Source: Herbaspirillum sp.
GTDB lineage: Bacteria > Pseudomonadota > Gammaproteobacteria > Burkholderiales > Burkholderiaceae_D
Direction of reading: 5' to 3'
Assembly: GCF_017744395.1 (NCBI RefSeq)
Contig: NZ_JAGIBI010000003.1
Span: 496,001 to 560,000 of the forward strand
Length of the DNA stretch: 64,000 nt
In this document: one piece after another, positions 48,128-56,052 of the stretch
Layout: each line of letters starts with the position of its first letter
Position numbering within the stretch: the first letter of the stretch is position 1
The notes under the pieces: generated by a model
Told to the model about the DNA's origin: nothing
Seen by the model: the letters and a program-made list of their open reading frames with translations, nothing else
Databases searched by the model: none
Position numbers and translations under genes: made by a program

Positions 48128-49564
48128 TTATGCGAAGTCGGCGTGCGGACGGCTATCCAGACGCCAGCATGGCTTGCCCTGATGCATCGTGACGACGACC
48201 TTGGCTGGCAGGGGTAAATCGTGGAAGGGCGATTCGTTGGAATCCATCTGATAGCCGGCGGTGTTCAGGTAGAGCAGCAGATCGCCGGGCTGCGGGGGCT
48301 GCGGGAATCGGATCTTGCGCCAGCTCACCATGTCGCCGTCGAGGCAGCTGGCGCCGCCCACGCAGGCGGCATAGGCATCGCCGACGGCGCCGTCCTGCCG
48401 CGGCAGCAGCAGGGGATCGGGAATGTATTCGCTGTTGAACCACTGTTCGGAGAGGCTGAAGCTGGTGCCGCCGACGGTGACGATGCCATAGTCCTGCCCG
48501 GCATCGCCGGCGCCGTGCCTGTGCTTCACGCTTTGGATCTCGAACGCGGTGAAGCCGGCCTGGTCGAGCAGCGCCCGGCCGGGCTCCAGCAGCGTGCGAA
48601 TGTCGTGTTCACGCAGGCGCAGCGCCAGCGCGCGCCCGTCAACGGCGTGCGCCAGGATCGCCGACAGCATCTCGTGGCCGGGAGCGGCGCTGTAGTAGGG
48701 ATAGAAGTCGTCGAAGGATTTGCCGGCATGGTAGTGCCGCGGCTGTTGCTGCCGCAGGAAATCCGACCAGTGCGCCTCATCGACGTAGCGCACCGCGAAG
48801 CCGCCGCCGATATTGATGCTCGCGCACAGCGCGAGGCCCCGGCTGCGCGCGTCGAGGCAGGCATCGATCATGCGATGGGCTTCTTCCGCGCGCGCGGCGA
48901 TGCTGTAGCCGGAGAGATGGAAGGAGAAGCCTTCCATGTCGATCACGTCGCGATGCGCCAGGCACAATTGCAACGCGGCTTCGCGTTCCTCGGGCGACAT
49001 GCCGAAGCGGCTGCGCGGCTGGCTGGCGGGACGGCAGCGCAGCAGCACCCGGCCGCGGTAGCCGCCGAGCAGGGCCTTCACGGTTTGACGGGCTTGCGCC
49101 GCGAAGACGCGCAATTCTTCCACGCTGTCGATGGCTACCAGGCAGCGCTGGCGCAGCGCCAGGTTCAACAGCGCCGGATGCTTGCCGGGGCCGGTGATGC
49201 CGATATGCGCGCCGGGTACGCCGCAGCCCAGTGCCTGCTCGGCTTCCTGCAGGCTCGCGGCATCGACGCCGATGCCCAGCGCCGGGCATTGCTCGACGAA
49301 ACCGCGGCCTTTGTTGGCCTTTTTCGCGAACAGGACGAAGCCGCTCACGCCGGCCTCGCCCAGCGCGCGCTTGAATTGCCGCGCGTTGTCGGCGAACACC
49401 TCCGGCAGCAGTACATGCAAGGTGCTGCCCAGGCCATGGCTGAGCTGACGCAGCAGGTCGCGATGGCGGCCGGTCAGTTCGGCCGTGAGCGGATGCTGCA
49501 GCGCCGGAACCCGCGGCAGCGCAAATGGCGTGGCGCCGAGCGCCTCATCGTGGAATCGATCCAT
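48128..49564 (-). CDS. Fold type III PLP-dependent decarboxylase, Y4yA/SbnH-like
   Basis: 478 residues. The PLP lysine lies in FAKKANKG (Lys82), the glycine loop in NIGGGF (252-256), the phosphate contact in EPGR (327-330), and the C-terminal active-site segment in GASCLDGD (Cys407) with LNTAGYQMD. This is the alanine-racemase-like fold of diaminopimelate and ornithine decarboxylases. Length and blocks match the Y4yA group and the siderophore decarboxylase SbnH, which removes CO2 from a diaminopropionate-citrate intermediate. Here no citrate-condensing synthetase is present, so the substrate is open. Confidence 0.82.
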   Translation of the reverse strand: MDRFHDEALGATPFALPRVPALQHPLTAELTGRHRDLLRQLSHGLGSTLHVLLPEVFADNARQFKRALGEAGVSGFVLFAKKANKGRGFVEQCPALGIGVDAASLQEAEQALGCGVPGAHIGITGPGKHPALLNLALRQRCLVAIDSVEELRVFAAQARQTVKALLGGYRGRVLLRCRPASQPRSRFGMSPEEREAALQLCLAHRDVIDMEGFSFHLSGYSIAARAEEAHRMIDACLDARSRGLALCASINIGGGFAVRYVDEAHWSDFLRQQQPRHYHAGKSFDDFYPYYSAAPGHEMLSAILAHAVDGRALALRLREHDIRTLLEPGRALLDQAGFTAFEIQSVKHRHGAGDAGQDYGIVTVGGTSFSLSEQWFNSEYIPDPLLLPRQDGAVGDAYAACVGGASCLDGDMVSWRKIRFPQPPQPGDLLLYLNTAGYQMDSNESPFHDLPLPAKVVVTMHQGKPCWRLDSRPHADFA

Positions 49565-49570
49565 GCCGGC

Positions 49571-50578
49571 TCACCACAGGCGTATGGTCTGGCCCAATTG
49601 CTGGGCGCGGGCGCGTTCGGCAAACAGCCGGCCAAGCGCGATGTCGGTGACGATCATGCCGCTGTTGTAGGCGAAGATGCGCTGGTCATCGTGTGCGCGT
49701 CCCGGCTTGTTGCCCGCCAGGATGTCGGGCAGTTCGGCATCGACCGCCGGCAATGCGCCTTCGGCATCGGCCAGATCGGTGCCGGTGACGCGCATCTGGG
49801 CTTCGCTGGTGGCCACGCGATGGTCGGCCTGATGCAGCAGTTCGGCGTGCAGGCCGTAGCCGACCAGGATGGTCAGCGCGCCGGGCCTGATCCAGGCGCG
49901 TCGCACCGCGCCGTAAGTTTTTTCCGAGGCCGGGCCGGCTGCGCCGATGATGATATCGGCGGCGCGCGCCGAGCGTTCCAGATCGGTGGAGACTTCGATA
50001 TCACGCTCTGGGTAGTGCGCGCGCAGGCGTTCCCTGGCCGCGGCGATGCCATCTTCGTGATTGCCGTGGATGATCAGCCGTTCCAGCTGAGGCATGGCGG
50101 CGACCAGGAAAGGGAAGGCGTTCTGTCCCTGTACGCCGCTGCCGATCACCAGCGCGGTCCGGGCGTCGCCATGCGCGCAACTGCGCGCCAGCAAGGCCGA
50201 TGCCGCCGGCGTGCGCAGCGCGCCGACCAGGCTGCAATCCATCAGCGCGATCGGCAGGCCGGTGATGTCGTCATACAGGAGCAGCGAGGTGTAGTACTTT
50301 TGCAGCGACTGCTCTTTGTCGGCGTTGAATTTGTAAGAGGTCTTGAACGCCACCGTCTGCCTCTCGCCGTCGCGGCCCAGCATCGAGTAAGCCAATGAGT
50401 GGCCGTCGTCGGGCTTGGCAGCGAGCTTGCGCGGATTGGCGGACAGGCCGGCGGCATAAGCCTTGTAAGCGCCTTCGACGGTGCTCAGCACCTCGGCCAG
50501 GGAATAGCGCAGACCGGCCAGGTCTTGCTTGTTGAGGACGCAGATGGAGCCTGCGTCGACTGCATTGATGGAAGCCAT
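49571..50578 (-). CDS. sbnB: SbnB-like N-(2-amino-2-carboxyethyl)-L-glutamate dehydrogenase
   Basis: 335 residues, ornithine cyclodeaminase/mu-crystallin family. The NAD-binding Rossmann motif is VIGSGVQGQNAF (144-155). SbnB oxidises the SbnA product and releases L-2,3-diaminopropionate and 2-oxoglutarate. Assignment over plain ornithine cyclodeaminase rests on the neighbouring SbnA gene and on the N-terminus IAMDCSLVGALRTPAASALLA-type active site (ALMDCSLVGALRTPAA). It lies six bases upstream of the decarboxylase. The 2-oxoglutarate released could feed the oxygenase upstream. Confidence 0.85.
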   Translation of the reverse strand: MASINAVDAGSICVLNKQDLAGLRYSLAEVLSTVEGAYKAYAAGLSANPRKLAAKPDDGHSLAYSMLGRDGERQTVAFKTSYKFNADKEQSLQKYYTSLLLYDDITGLPIALMDCSLVGALRTPAASALLARSCAHGDARTALVIGSGVQGQNAFPFLVAAMPQLERLIIHGNHEDGIAAARERLRAHYPERDIEVSTDLERSARAADIIIGAAGPASEKTYGAVRRAWIRPGALTILVGYGLHAELLHQADHRVATSEAQMRVTGTDLADAEGALPAVDAELPDILAGNKPGRAHDDQRIFAYNSGMIVTDIALGRLFAERARAQQLGQTIRLW

Positions 50579-50611
50579 GGTGTCTCCGTGGTGTAGGGGG
50601 ATGGAGGCCGT

Positions 50612-51703
50612 TCAGACGATGTGACGGCCGATGGCGTTTTCGCGGTAGGGCAGCGAACCGCGCAGATTGAGCGTGAGGTTGACCCGGCGCAGCCAGCGAT
50701 GGCGCGGTCCGTAGTTGGGCCGGTAAATCGAGCGGCCGTGGACGGCGCGCTTGTTGTCGATCCACAGCATGTCGCCGGGCTGCATGATGACCGAGGCCTT
50801 GTGCGCGTCGAACTGGCGCAGCAGCCAATCCAGCGCGTCGGCGGCGTCCTGGTCGCCGGGCAGCGCCTGCATGAAGGCTTCATCGACCTGGATGAAAGGC
50901 TGTTCGCGCGCGCCCGACAAGGCTGGCACCGGCTGCGGATCGGCATGCATGCGCCGGATGTGCTCGAAGACATGGTCGTCGAGGCGCCAATGTTCGCTGA
51001 TGTTCTGGTCCGGCAGATGCGATTTGTCCGGCAGGATGACGAAGCGCGGCGCCGCCAGCACCGCCCATTTGTCGTCCGGGATGTGCAGGTCGCCGATATA
51101 GGAAAGAATGGTCTCGGCGCGTTCCTCGTTGCGATAGCAGAAGATGGACAGGAAGTCGCAGCGCAGCGCGTGGAAGGCTTCCTCGTTGTGCCATACCAGC
51201 GTGGCGCTGCTGCTGCCGCCCAGCTGTTCGTTGCGCTCCTTGTCGATGGGGACGATGTGGCGCAGGAAGCGGCCGTTCTCCTGTGTGCGCCAGCCGAAGA
51301 TGTCGCCCAGCGCCGCCGAGATCAGGCATTGCGCGATCTCTTCCCGCAGGCTGGGCGGATTGCGCCAAGGCGCATCCCAGTGTGCGGGCGAAGGCCCGAT
51401 GCGGGCATCGTCGACCGGCACGCCGCTCAGCAGCACCGCGCCGCATGGCAGATGCAGATACTTGAAGCGATGCGCCAGTTCGCGCAGGCTGCGTGGAAGC
51501 TGCTGGGCAGAGAGGCTGCAGGCATCGGCGAATTCGGGCGTCTCGACGCTACCGAAACTCTGCTCGAGTTCATCGACGATGCGGGTGATGGCCGTCCATT
51601 CGAGCGGCGTCAGGCGATGCCGGTAAATGGAGGAGGAAATGGCCGGCAGCGGCGAGGCCGCCGGTCCGGTTGCGGAGATAGTGTGAGCAAGAGCAAGTGC
51701 CAT
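50612..51703 (-). CDS. Fe(II)/2-oxoglutarate-dependent amino acid hydroxylase, VioC/TauD-like
   Basis: 363 residues from ATG 51703 (MALALAHTISATG); the frame is open further upstream without family similarity. The iron ligands are visible as H172-x-E174 (WHNEEAFH) and His322 (NKRAVHGRSIY), with a 2-oxoglutarate-binding Arg at RHRWLRR. Size, the Glu as second ligand and these blocks match VioC-like arginine/asparagine beta-hydroxylases. It likely beta-hydroxylates an amino acid that becomes part of the product, but the substrate is unknown. It is the first biosynthetic gene after the receptor, behind a strong hairpin. Confidence 0.87.
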   Translation of the reverse strand: MALALAHTISATGPAASPLPAISSSIYRHRLTPLEWTAITRIVDELEQSFGSVETPEFADACSLSAQQLPRSLRELAHRFKYLHLPCGAVLLSGVPVDDARIGPSPAHWDAPWRNPPSLREEIAQCLISAALGDIFGWRTQENGRFLRHIVPIDKERNEQLGGSSSATLVWHNEEAFHALRCDFLSIFCYRNEERAETILSYIGDLHIPDDKWAVLAAPRFVILPDKSHLPDQNISEHWRLDDHVFEHIRRMHADPQPVPALSGAREQPFIQVDEAFMQALPGDQDAADALDWLLRQFDAHKASVIMQPGDMLWIDNKRAVHGRSIYRPNYGPRHRWLRRVNLTLNLRGSLPYRENAIGRHIV

Positions 51704-51776
51704 GATGCCTTCCTGATCTGATCCGGGTTGAACGGGATGAGGGTCGCGCATGCTGGCAAGGGCTGGCGGGCGATGG

Positions 51777-51809
51777 GCGTTCCGCTTCCCCCGGCGGGGC
51801 GCGGAACGC
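51777..51809. promoter_or_regulatory. Strong hairpin between receptor and biosynthesis genes
   Basis: A perfect 9-bp outer stem (51777-51785 with 51801-51809) encloses an inner C-run/G-run stem. No T tract follows on the minus strand. Position in the 155-base gap suggests an RNA processing or attenuation point that would let receptor and biosynthetic genes be expressed at different levels. Confidence 0.5.
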
Positions 51810-51858
51810 GATGCTGCTGTTGCCTGAAACTGACGGCGAGGCCGGGATGCGGCGCGGA

Positions 51859-54222
51859 TTACATATCGACCTGTGCGCTGATGAACATGGTGCGCGGCTT
51901 GCCGGCCCAGGCGCCGTTGATGTCGGCATCGCCGGCGGCCCAGTAGCGCTTGTCCAGCAGGTTCTGCACGGTCAGGCCGAAGGTGGTCCTGTAGCCGCCG
52001 ATGCGGGTGGCATAGCGCGCGCCGGCGTCGAAGCGCGTGTAGCCGCCCATCCATGCCGTGTTCTGCGTATTGAGCGGACGGCGGCCGACGTAGTACAGGC
52101 CGCCGTTGACGTTGAGGCCGTCGATGGCAGGAACGCGGTAATCGAGGAACACGCTGCCTTGCAGCTTGGGCACGTCGGCGATCTGCTTGCCGGCGACCGT
52201 GGGATCGGCCGGGTTGTCGGCCTTGGTCCGCAGATAGGCCAGGCCGGTGACCACCGACAGTTGCTTGTTGATGCGGCCGTTGGCCATCAGCTCGACGCCG
52301 GTATGGCGCTGCACGCCGCCCTGCACGGTGAAGCGGCTAGAGTTGACGTATTGCAGCGTCTTCTCCAGGCGGAACACCGCGCCTGTGAGCATCAGGTCCG
52401 GCGTGAGGCCGTACTTGACCCCGGTTTCATATTGCTTGGTCTTCAGCGGCGGCAGGTTTTCGCCGGCATTGTTGGTGTCGTAGCCGGCTGGGCCGGGTTG
52501 TTCGAAACCTTCTGCATAGCTCAGATAAGTCGAGAGATTCGGCAGGATCTTGAAGGTCACAGCCGCCGACGGCGCATTGATGCTGGCGGTCTGCGAGGTA
52601 TTCTTGCCCGAGGCCGGCATGCTGTCGTTCTTGTAGCGGACGTGGCGCAGGCCCAGCATCAGGTCCCAGCGATCCGACAGCGACATCAGGTCGCTGATGA
52701 AGACGCTGGGCTGATAGTTCTTCGACTTGTTGTGATTCGGGTAGTTGAGATTGGACGGCGCGGGCGTGAAGACCGGATTGTAGATGTTGCCGACCGTGTC
52801 GGGCAGCACCGCGAAGCCGGATTCGATGGCCTGGAAGTTGCGCGTGGAGAAGCCGGTCACCAGTTGGTGCTTGACGCCCATCGTATCGAAATCGCCTGAC
52901 ACATAGGTGTCGGTCGAGATCACTCGGAAGCTCTGGTTGGGGTTGTAGTAAATGTCGCCCGACAGGATGTTGCCGTTTGCCGCGACGTTATACACATCGG
53001 GGAAGGCTGCCACGCGGCCGTTGTACGACTGTGCGGCGCGCGTGGTCAGTTTCCAGTTGTCGTTGATGCGGTATTGCAGATCGGCGCCGATGTTGAAGGT
53101 GCGCGTTTCATATTGCAGCCACGGCTGGCCCAGCAGCGTGCGCGGATCGATGCCGCTGATCGGCGGCAGTTGGCCGTTGAGGTAGGGGCCGATCGAGGGT
53201 TGCGCCGAGATTTTGCGCTCCTGGTAATCGAAGTTGGCGCGCACCAGCAGGTCTGAGTTGATAGCCCAGTCAAAGGCGCCGCTGACGAAGTCGCGCGAGG
53301 TGTCGCCGTTGTGATGGAAATCGCCGTTGCGTTCGCGCGCGATGTTGAAGCGATAGCCGAAGCGGCCATCGTCCAGCGGGCCGCCGGTATCGAGCGCGAT
53401 GTAGGTGCCGCCATTGTCTCGCAGCGAGGTCTTGATGCTGGTGAAGCGTTCCTTGGTGGGGCGCTTGATGGCGTAGTTGATCGTGCCGCCCGGCGAATTG
53501 ATGCCGTACAGGAAGCCTGACGGGCCTTTCAGCAGGTCGATCTGTTCGATGTTTTCCAGCGGGATTTCATAGTAGGGAGCGACCGACATGCCGTCGCGCC
53601 GCACGGTGTTGGTCCAGTCGGAGAAATAGCCGCGGATGCGCACCATCTCATAGGCGCCGGCCTGCGTCGCGTCCTGCACCGACGGGTCGTTCTTGAGTAC
53701 GTCCATCATCGTGCGCGATTCCTGCGTTTGGATCAGTTCGCTGGAATACGACTGCACGGAGAACGGCAATTCTTCCGGCTGCTTGTAGCCGAGCGCGCCG
53801 ACATTGACGCCATCGGTGGCATACAGCGATGGGCGCGATCCGATCACGCCGACTTCCGGCAACTTGTCGGCCGCGGGGCTTTTGCCGTCGCTGATGGCGT
53901 AGCCGCCGGCGCCGGTCGGGTGCGCTTCCAGGCCGCTGTGGTCGAGCAGGCGCTGCAGCGCTTCATCGACGGTCAGCGCGCCCTTGATAGCGGGCGCCTG
54001 GCGCTTTTCGGCGATGTCGGTGGAAAACACGATGGGCTTGCCCGACTGCCGCGCCAGGGAGCGCAGGGCATTGTCCAGGCGCTGCGCCGGGATATCCAGA
54101 TCCACCGTCGCGGATTGCGCCCAGGACAGCGCGGCCAGCGACATGCCGACGGCGAAGACGCACGATTTTAGTTTTAGTGTATGGCGAGAGGAATGGCCTG
54201 CCCCCGGAACAGCACAACGCAT
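51859..54222 (-). CDS. TonB-dependent siderophore receptor with STN signalling domain (FecA type)
   Basis: 787 residues. The signal peptide lies in the first ~36 residues (cleaved after WAQS). The STN domain (about 38-112: DLDIPAQRLDNALRSLARQSG) talks to a FecR-type regulator. The plug domain (about 130-245) and 22-strand barrel follow, closing near ISAQVDM. It imports a ferric siderophore and signals its presence. The fused sigma/FecR gene just upstream is the expected partner. The start has AGGAG six bases ahead, inside a perfect stem. Confidence 0.93.
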   Translation of the reverse strand: MRCAVPGAGHSSRHTLKLKSCVFAVGMSLAALSWAQSATVDLDIPAQRLDNALRSLARQSGKPIVFSTDIAEKRQAPAIKGALTVDEALQRLLDHSGLEAHPTGAGGYAISDGKSPAADKLPEVGVIGSRPSLYATDGVNVGALGYKQPEELPFSVQSYSSELIQTQESRTMMDVLKNDPSVQDATQAGAYEMVRIRGYFSDWTNTVRRDGMSVAPYYEIPLENIEQIDLLKGPSGFLYGINSPGGTINYAIKRPTKERFTSIKTSLRDNGGTYIALDTGGPLDDGRFGYRFNIARERNGDFHHNGDTSRDFVSGAFDWAINSDLLVRANFDYQERKISAQPSIGPYLNGQLPPISGIDPRTLLGQPWLQYETRTFNIGADLQYRINDNWKLTTRAAQSYNGRVAAFPDVYNVAANGNILSGDIYYNPNQSFRVISTDTYVSGDFDTMGVKHQLVTGFSTRNFQAIESGFAVLPDTVGNIYNPVFTPAPSNLNYPNHNKSKNYQPSVFISDLMSLSDRWDLMLGLRHVRYKNDSMPASGKNTSQTASINAPSAAVTFKILPNLSTYLSYAEGFEQPGPAGYDTNNAGENLPPLKTKQYETGVKYGLTPDLMLTGAVFRLEKTLQYVNSSRFTVQGGVQRHTGVELMANGRINKQLSVVTGLAYLRTKADNPADPTVAGKQIADVPKLQGSVFLDYRVPAIDGLNVNGGLYYVGRRPLNTQNTAWMGGYTRFDAGARYATRIGGYRTTFGLTVQNLLDKRYWAAGDADINGAWAGKPRTMFISAQVDM

Positions 54223-54227
54223 GAACT

Positions 54228-54260
54228 ACTCCTATAAAAATGAGTGATGCTTATAGGAGT
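54228..54260 (-). promoter_or_regulatory. Hairpin that buries the receptor ribosome-binding site
   Basis: A perfect 10-bp inverted repeat, ACTCCTATAA (54228-54237) with TTATAGGAGT (54251-54260), and a 13-base loop. Read on the minus strand, the 3' arm contains the AGGAG Shine-Dalgarno of the receptor gene, six bases before its ATG at 54222. Folding would block ribosome binding. Confidence 0.65.
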
Positions 54261-54307
54261 TACCGAAACCAAAGCGCCATCTGGGAACCTCGGAATGAAA
54301 ATTATTT

Positions 54308-55642
54308 TTATTTGGCCAAATCCCTGGCGGTGTTGGAACTGGCCGAAATGACAACTGCGTGCGCGCCGCGCTTTACCGTCACCGGCAGGATGGTGGGCAG
54401 CACGCGCAGCAGATCGTCCACGTCCTTTATGTCATATTCGCCGGACAGGCGCAGTTCGCCGATGCGCGCATCGGACAGCATGATGGGTTGCGCCAGATAG
54501 CGCTGCATGTCGGTCACCGCTTCGCGCAGCGGAGTTCCGTTGAAGTAGAGCTTGCCGCGCCGCCATGCGCCGTTCTGGTCGGCATCCAGATCGGGCCGGT
54601 GCTCCAGTCGGCCGCCGGCGGAGCGCAGCGCCTGATTCGCGGCGAGCACTTCCGTCTGGCCGCCGTCGCTGCGCACTTCCACCGAACCTTGCTGCACGCT
54701 CACGCGAGCACCGTCTTCCAGGTTGCGCACATCGAACACGGTGCCGATATCGGTCACCGTCGTGCGATTGGCCTCGACCACGAAGGAGCGGTAGGTATGG
54801 GCGACGTCGAATCCGGCCTCGCCGCGCACTAGTGTCATGCGTCGCGAGAACAGGCGCGACTCGACGCGCAGTTCGCTGTCGGTATTGAGATAGATGCGGG
54901 TGCCGTCGGCCATGGTCAGGGTTGTTGTCTCACCGACCGCGGTGGCCAGCCGATGCGTGTCATAGACCGGATCGACCAGCCATGCCGTGCCGGCGCTCAG
55001 CAGCAGCATCGCGGTCATGGCGGCTATCTTGCGCACCACGCGGCGTTTGGCCGCCCCGCGCGCAATGGCCTCCCTTGATGGGAAGCGCCTGCCCATCGGC
55101 TCGCGCAGTGCCGCGCCGCCGATTTCCCCGTGCGCGCCGGACCACACCGGACGAATCGCCGACATCGCGCGCTCCATGTGCTTGACTACCATCTTGCGCG
55201 AGATGCCCAGGAGCGCTGCCACCTCATCCTGCGACATCTCCTCAAGCTTGTGCAGCACGAAGACTTCACGGCAGCGCGGCGGCAGGCCGCCAATGACGCT
55301 GTCGAGCGCATCGACCAGTTGCTTGTTGCGCAATATTTCTTCGCCATCAATGTGATGTTGCTCAACGTCAGGAATGGAATCCACCGACTCTTGCCATTGA
55401 TTTCGGCTGTTGGACGCACGCTGCAGGTCGATCGCTTTGCAAGTGGAGATATGCTTCAACAGCGCCAGCGGCGTGCCGGCCTGTTCGCGCGGGCGCGCAT
55501 TCTCCACATGCATGTACACCTCATGCACGACTTCATGTGCAAAATCTTTGTCGCCGAAACGCCTGCGCACATGATCAACCAGCTCGTCGTAGTGGCGCAT
55601 CAGGGCATCCAGCAGAGGCAGATTCTGTGAGTTTTCGCGCAT
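54308..55642 (-). CDS. Fused ECF sigma factor (FecI type) and FecR-type transmembrane regulator
   Basis: 444 residues in one uninterrupted frame. Residues about 10-75 form sigma region 2 (LMRHYDELVDHVRRRFGDKDFAHEVVHEVY) and about 105-160 region 4 (GLPPRCREVFVLHKLEEMSQDEVAALLGIS). A single membrane helix (about 205-223) follows. Then comes the periplasmic FecR domain (about 225-345: TLTMADGTRIYLNTDSELRV, TVFDVRNLEDGARVSVQQGSVEV) and a C-terminal STN-like part (about 365-435). The usual FecR N-terminal cytoplasmic anti-sigma domain of ~80 residues is missing; only ~40 residues link region 4 to the membrane. The nearest known analogue is IutY of Pseudomonas putida. It should be freed by regulated proteolysis when the receptor is loaded. 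Confidence 0.9.
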   Translation of the reverse strand: MRENSQNLPLLDALMRHYDELVDHVRRRFGDKDFAHEVVHEVYMHVENARPREQAGTPLALLKHISTCKAIDLQRASNSRNQWQESVDSIPDVEQHHIDGEEILRNKQLVDALDSVIGGLPPRCREVFVLHKLEEMSQDEVAALLGISRKMVVKHMERAMSAIRPVWSGAHGEIGGAALREPMGRRFPSREAIARGAAKRRVVRKIAAMTAMLLLSAGTAWLVDPVYDTHRLATAVGETTTLTMADGTRIYLNTDSELRVESRLFSRRMTLVRGEAGFDVAHTYRSFVVEANRTTVTDIGTVFDVRNLEDGARVSVQQGSVEVRSDGGQTEVLAANQALRSAGGRLEHRPDLDADQNGAWRRGKLYFNGTPLREAVTDMQRYLAQPIMLSDARIGELRLSGEYDIKDVDDLLRVLPTILPVTVKRGAHAVVISASSNTARDLAK

Positions 55643-55683
55643 ACCGCCAATATCGATGAGAGGGGGAGCGGCAAATTATAAAT

Positions 55684-55702
55684 GATAATGATTTTTATTT
55701 GA
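55684..55702. promoter_or_regulatory. Fur-box candidate upstream of the sigma/FecR fusion gene
   Basis: GATAATGATTTTTATTTGA matches the 19-base Fur consensus at about 13 positions, including the complete first GATAATGAT unit. It lies 42 bases upstream of the fusion gene start, in the promoter area. This would make the whole cascade iron-repressed. Confidence 0.65.
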
Positions 55703-56052
55703 TGTTTTATTCGAGCCCCTGCATTGTTGCCGGGCGCGCATGGATTGATGTGGAGAAAGCAGTCCTGATGAGCTTTGCATCGCCGCTCGCGGCGAAGTCG
55801 ATGCCATATCAACGGTTTTTCCGATCCGGGATGGGGCGCAACCAGGATGTGGGGTGGCAAGAAGCTTTGGAAAAGCCGACGCGGATTTCCTTGCAATTCG
55901 AGCAGGAGGTTTATTCAAGAGGAGAGGCCGCCAATGTGCATCATCGCTAATTGCGATCTGCGAATCGGTAGCCATTTTGAGCTGGCGCCACAACAGGAGT
56001 GATCGCGGGTATTACTGCAGGTGTACCTGGAAATGCACCTGGCAGAACCGAC
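55703..56052. other. Gene-free stretch at the upstream end of the metallophore locus
   Basis: 350 bases between the Fur-box candidate and the stop of the next chemoreceptor. Short open frames on both strands show no family character. No inverted or direct repeat that would mark an insertion boundary was seen. Confidence 0.4.
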
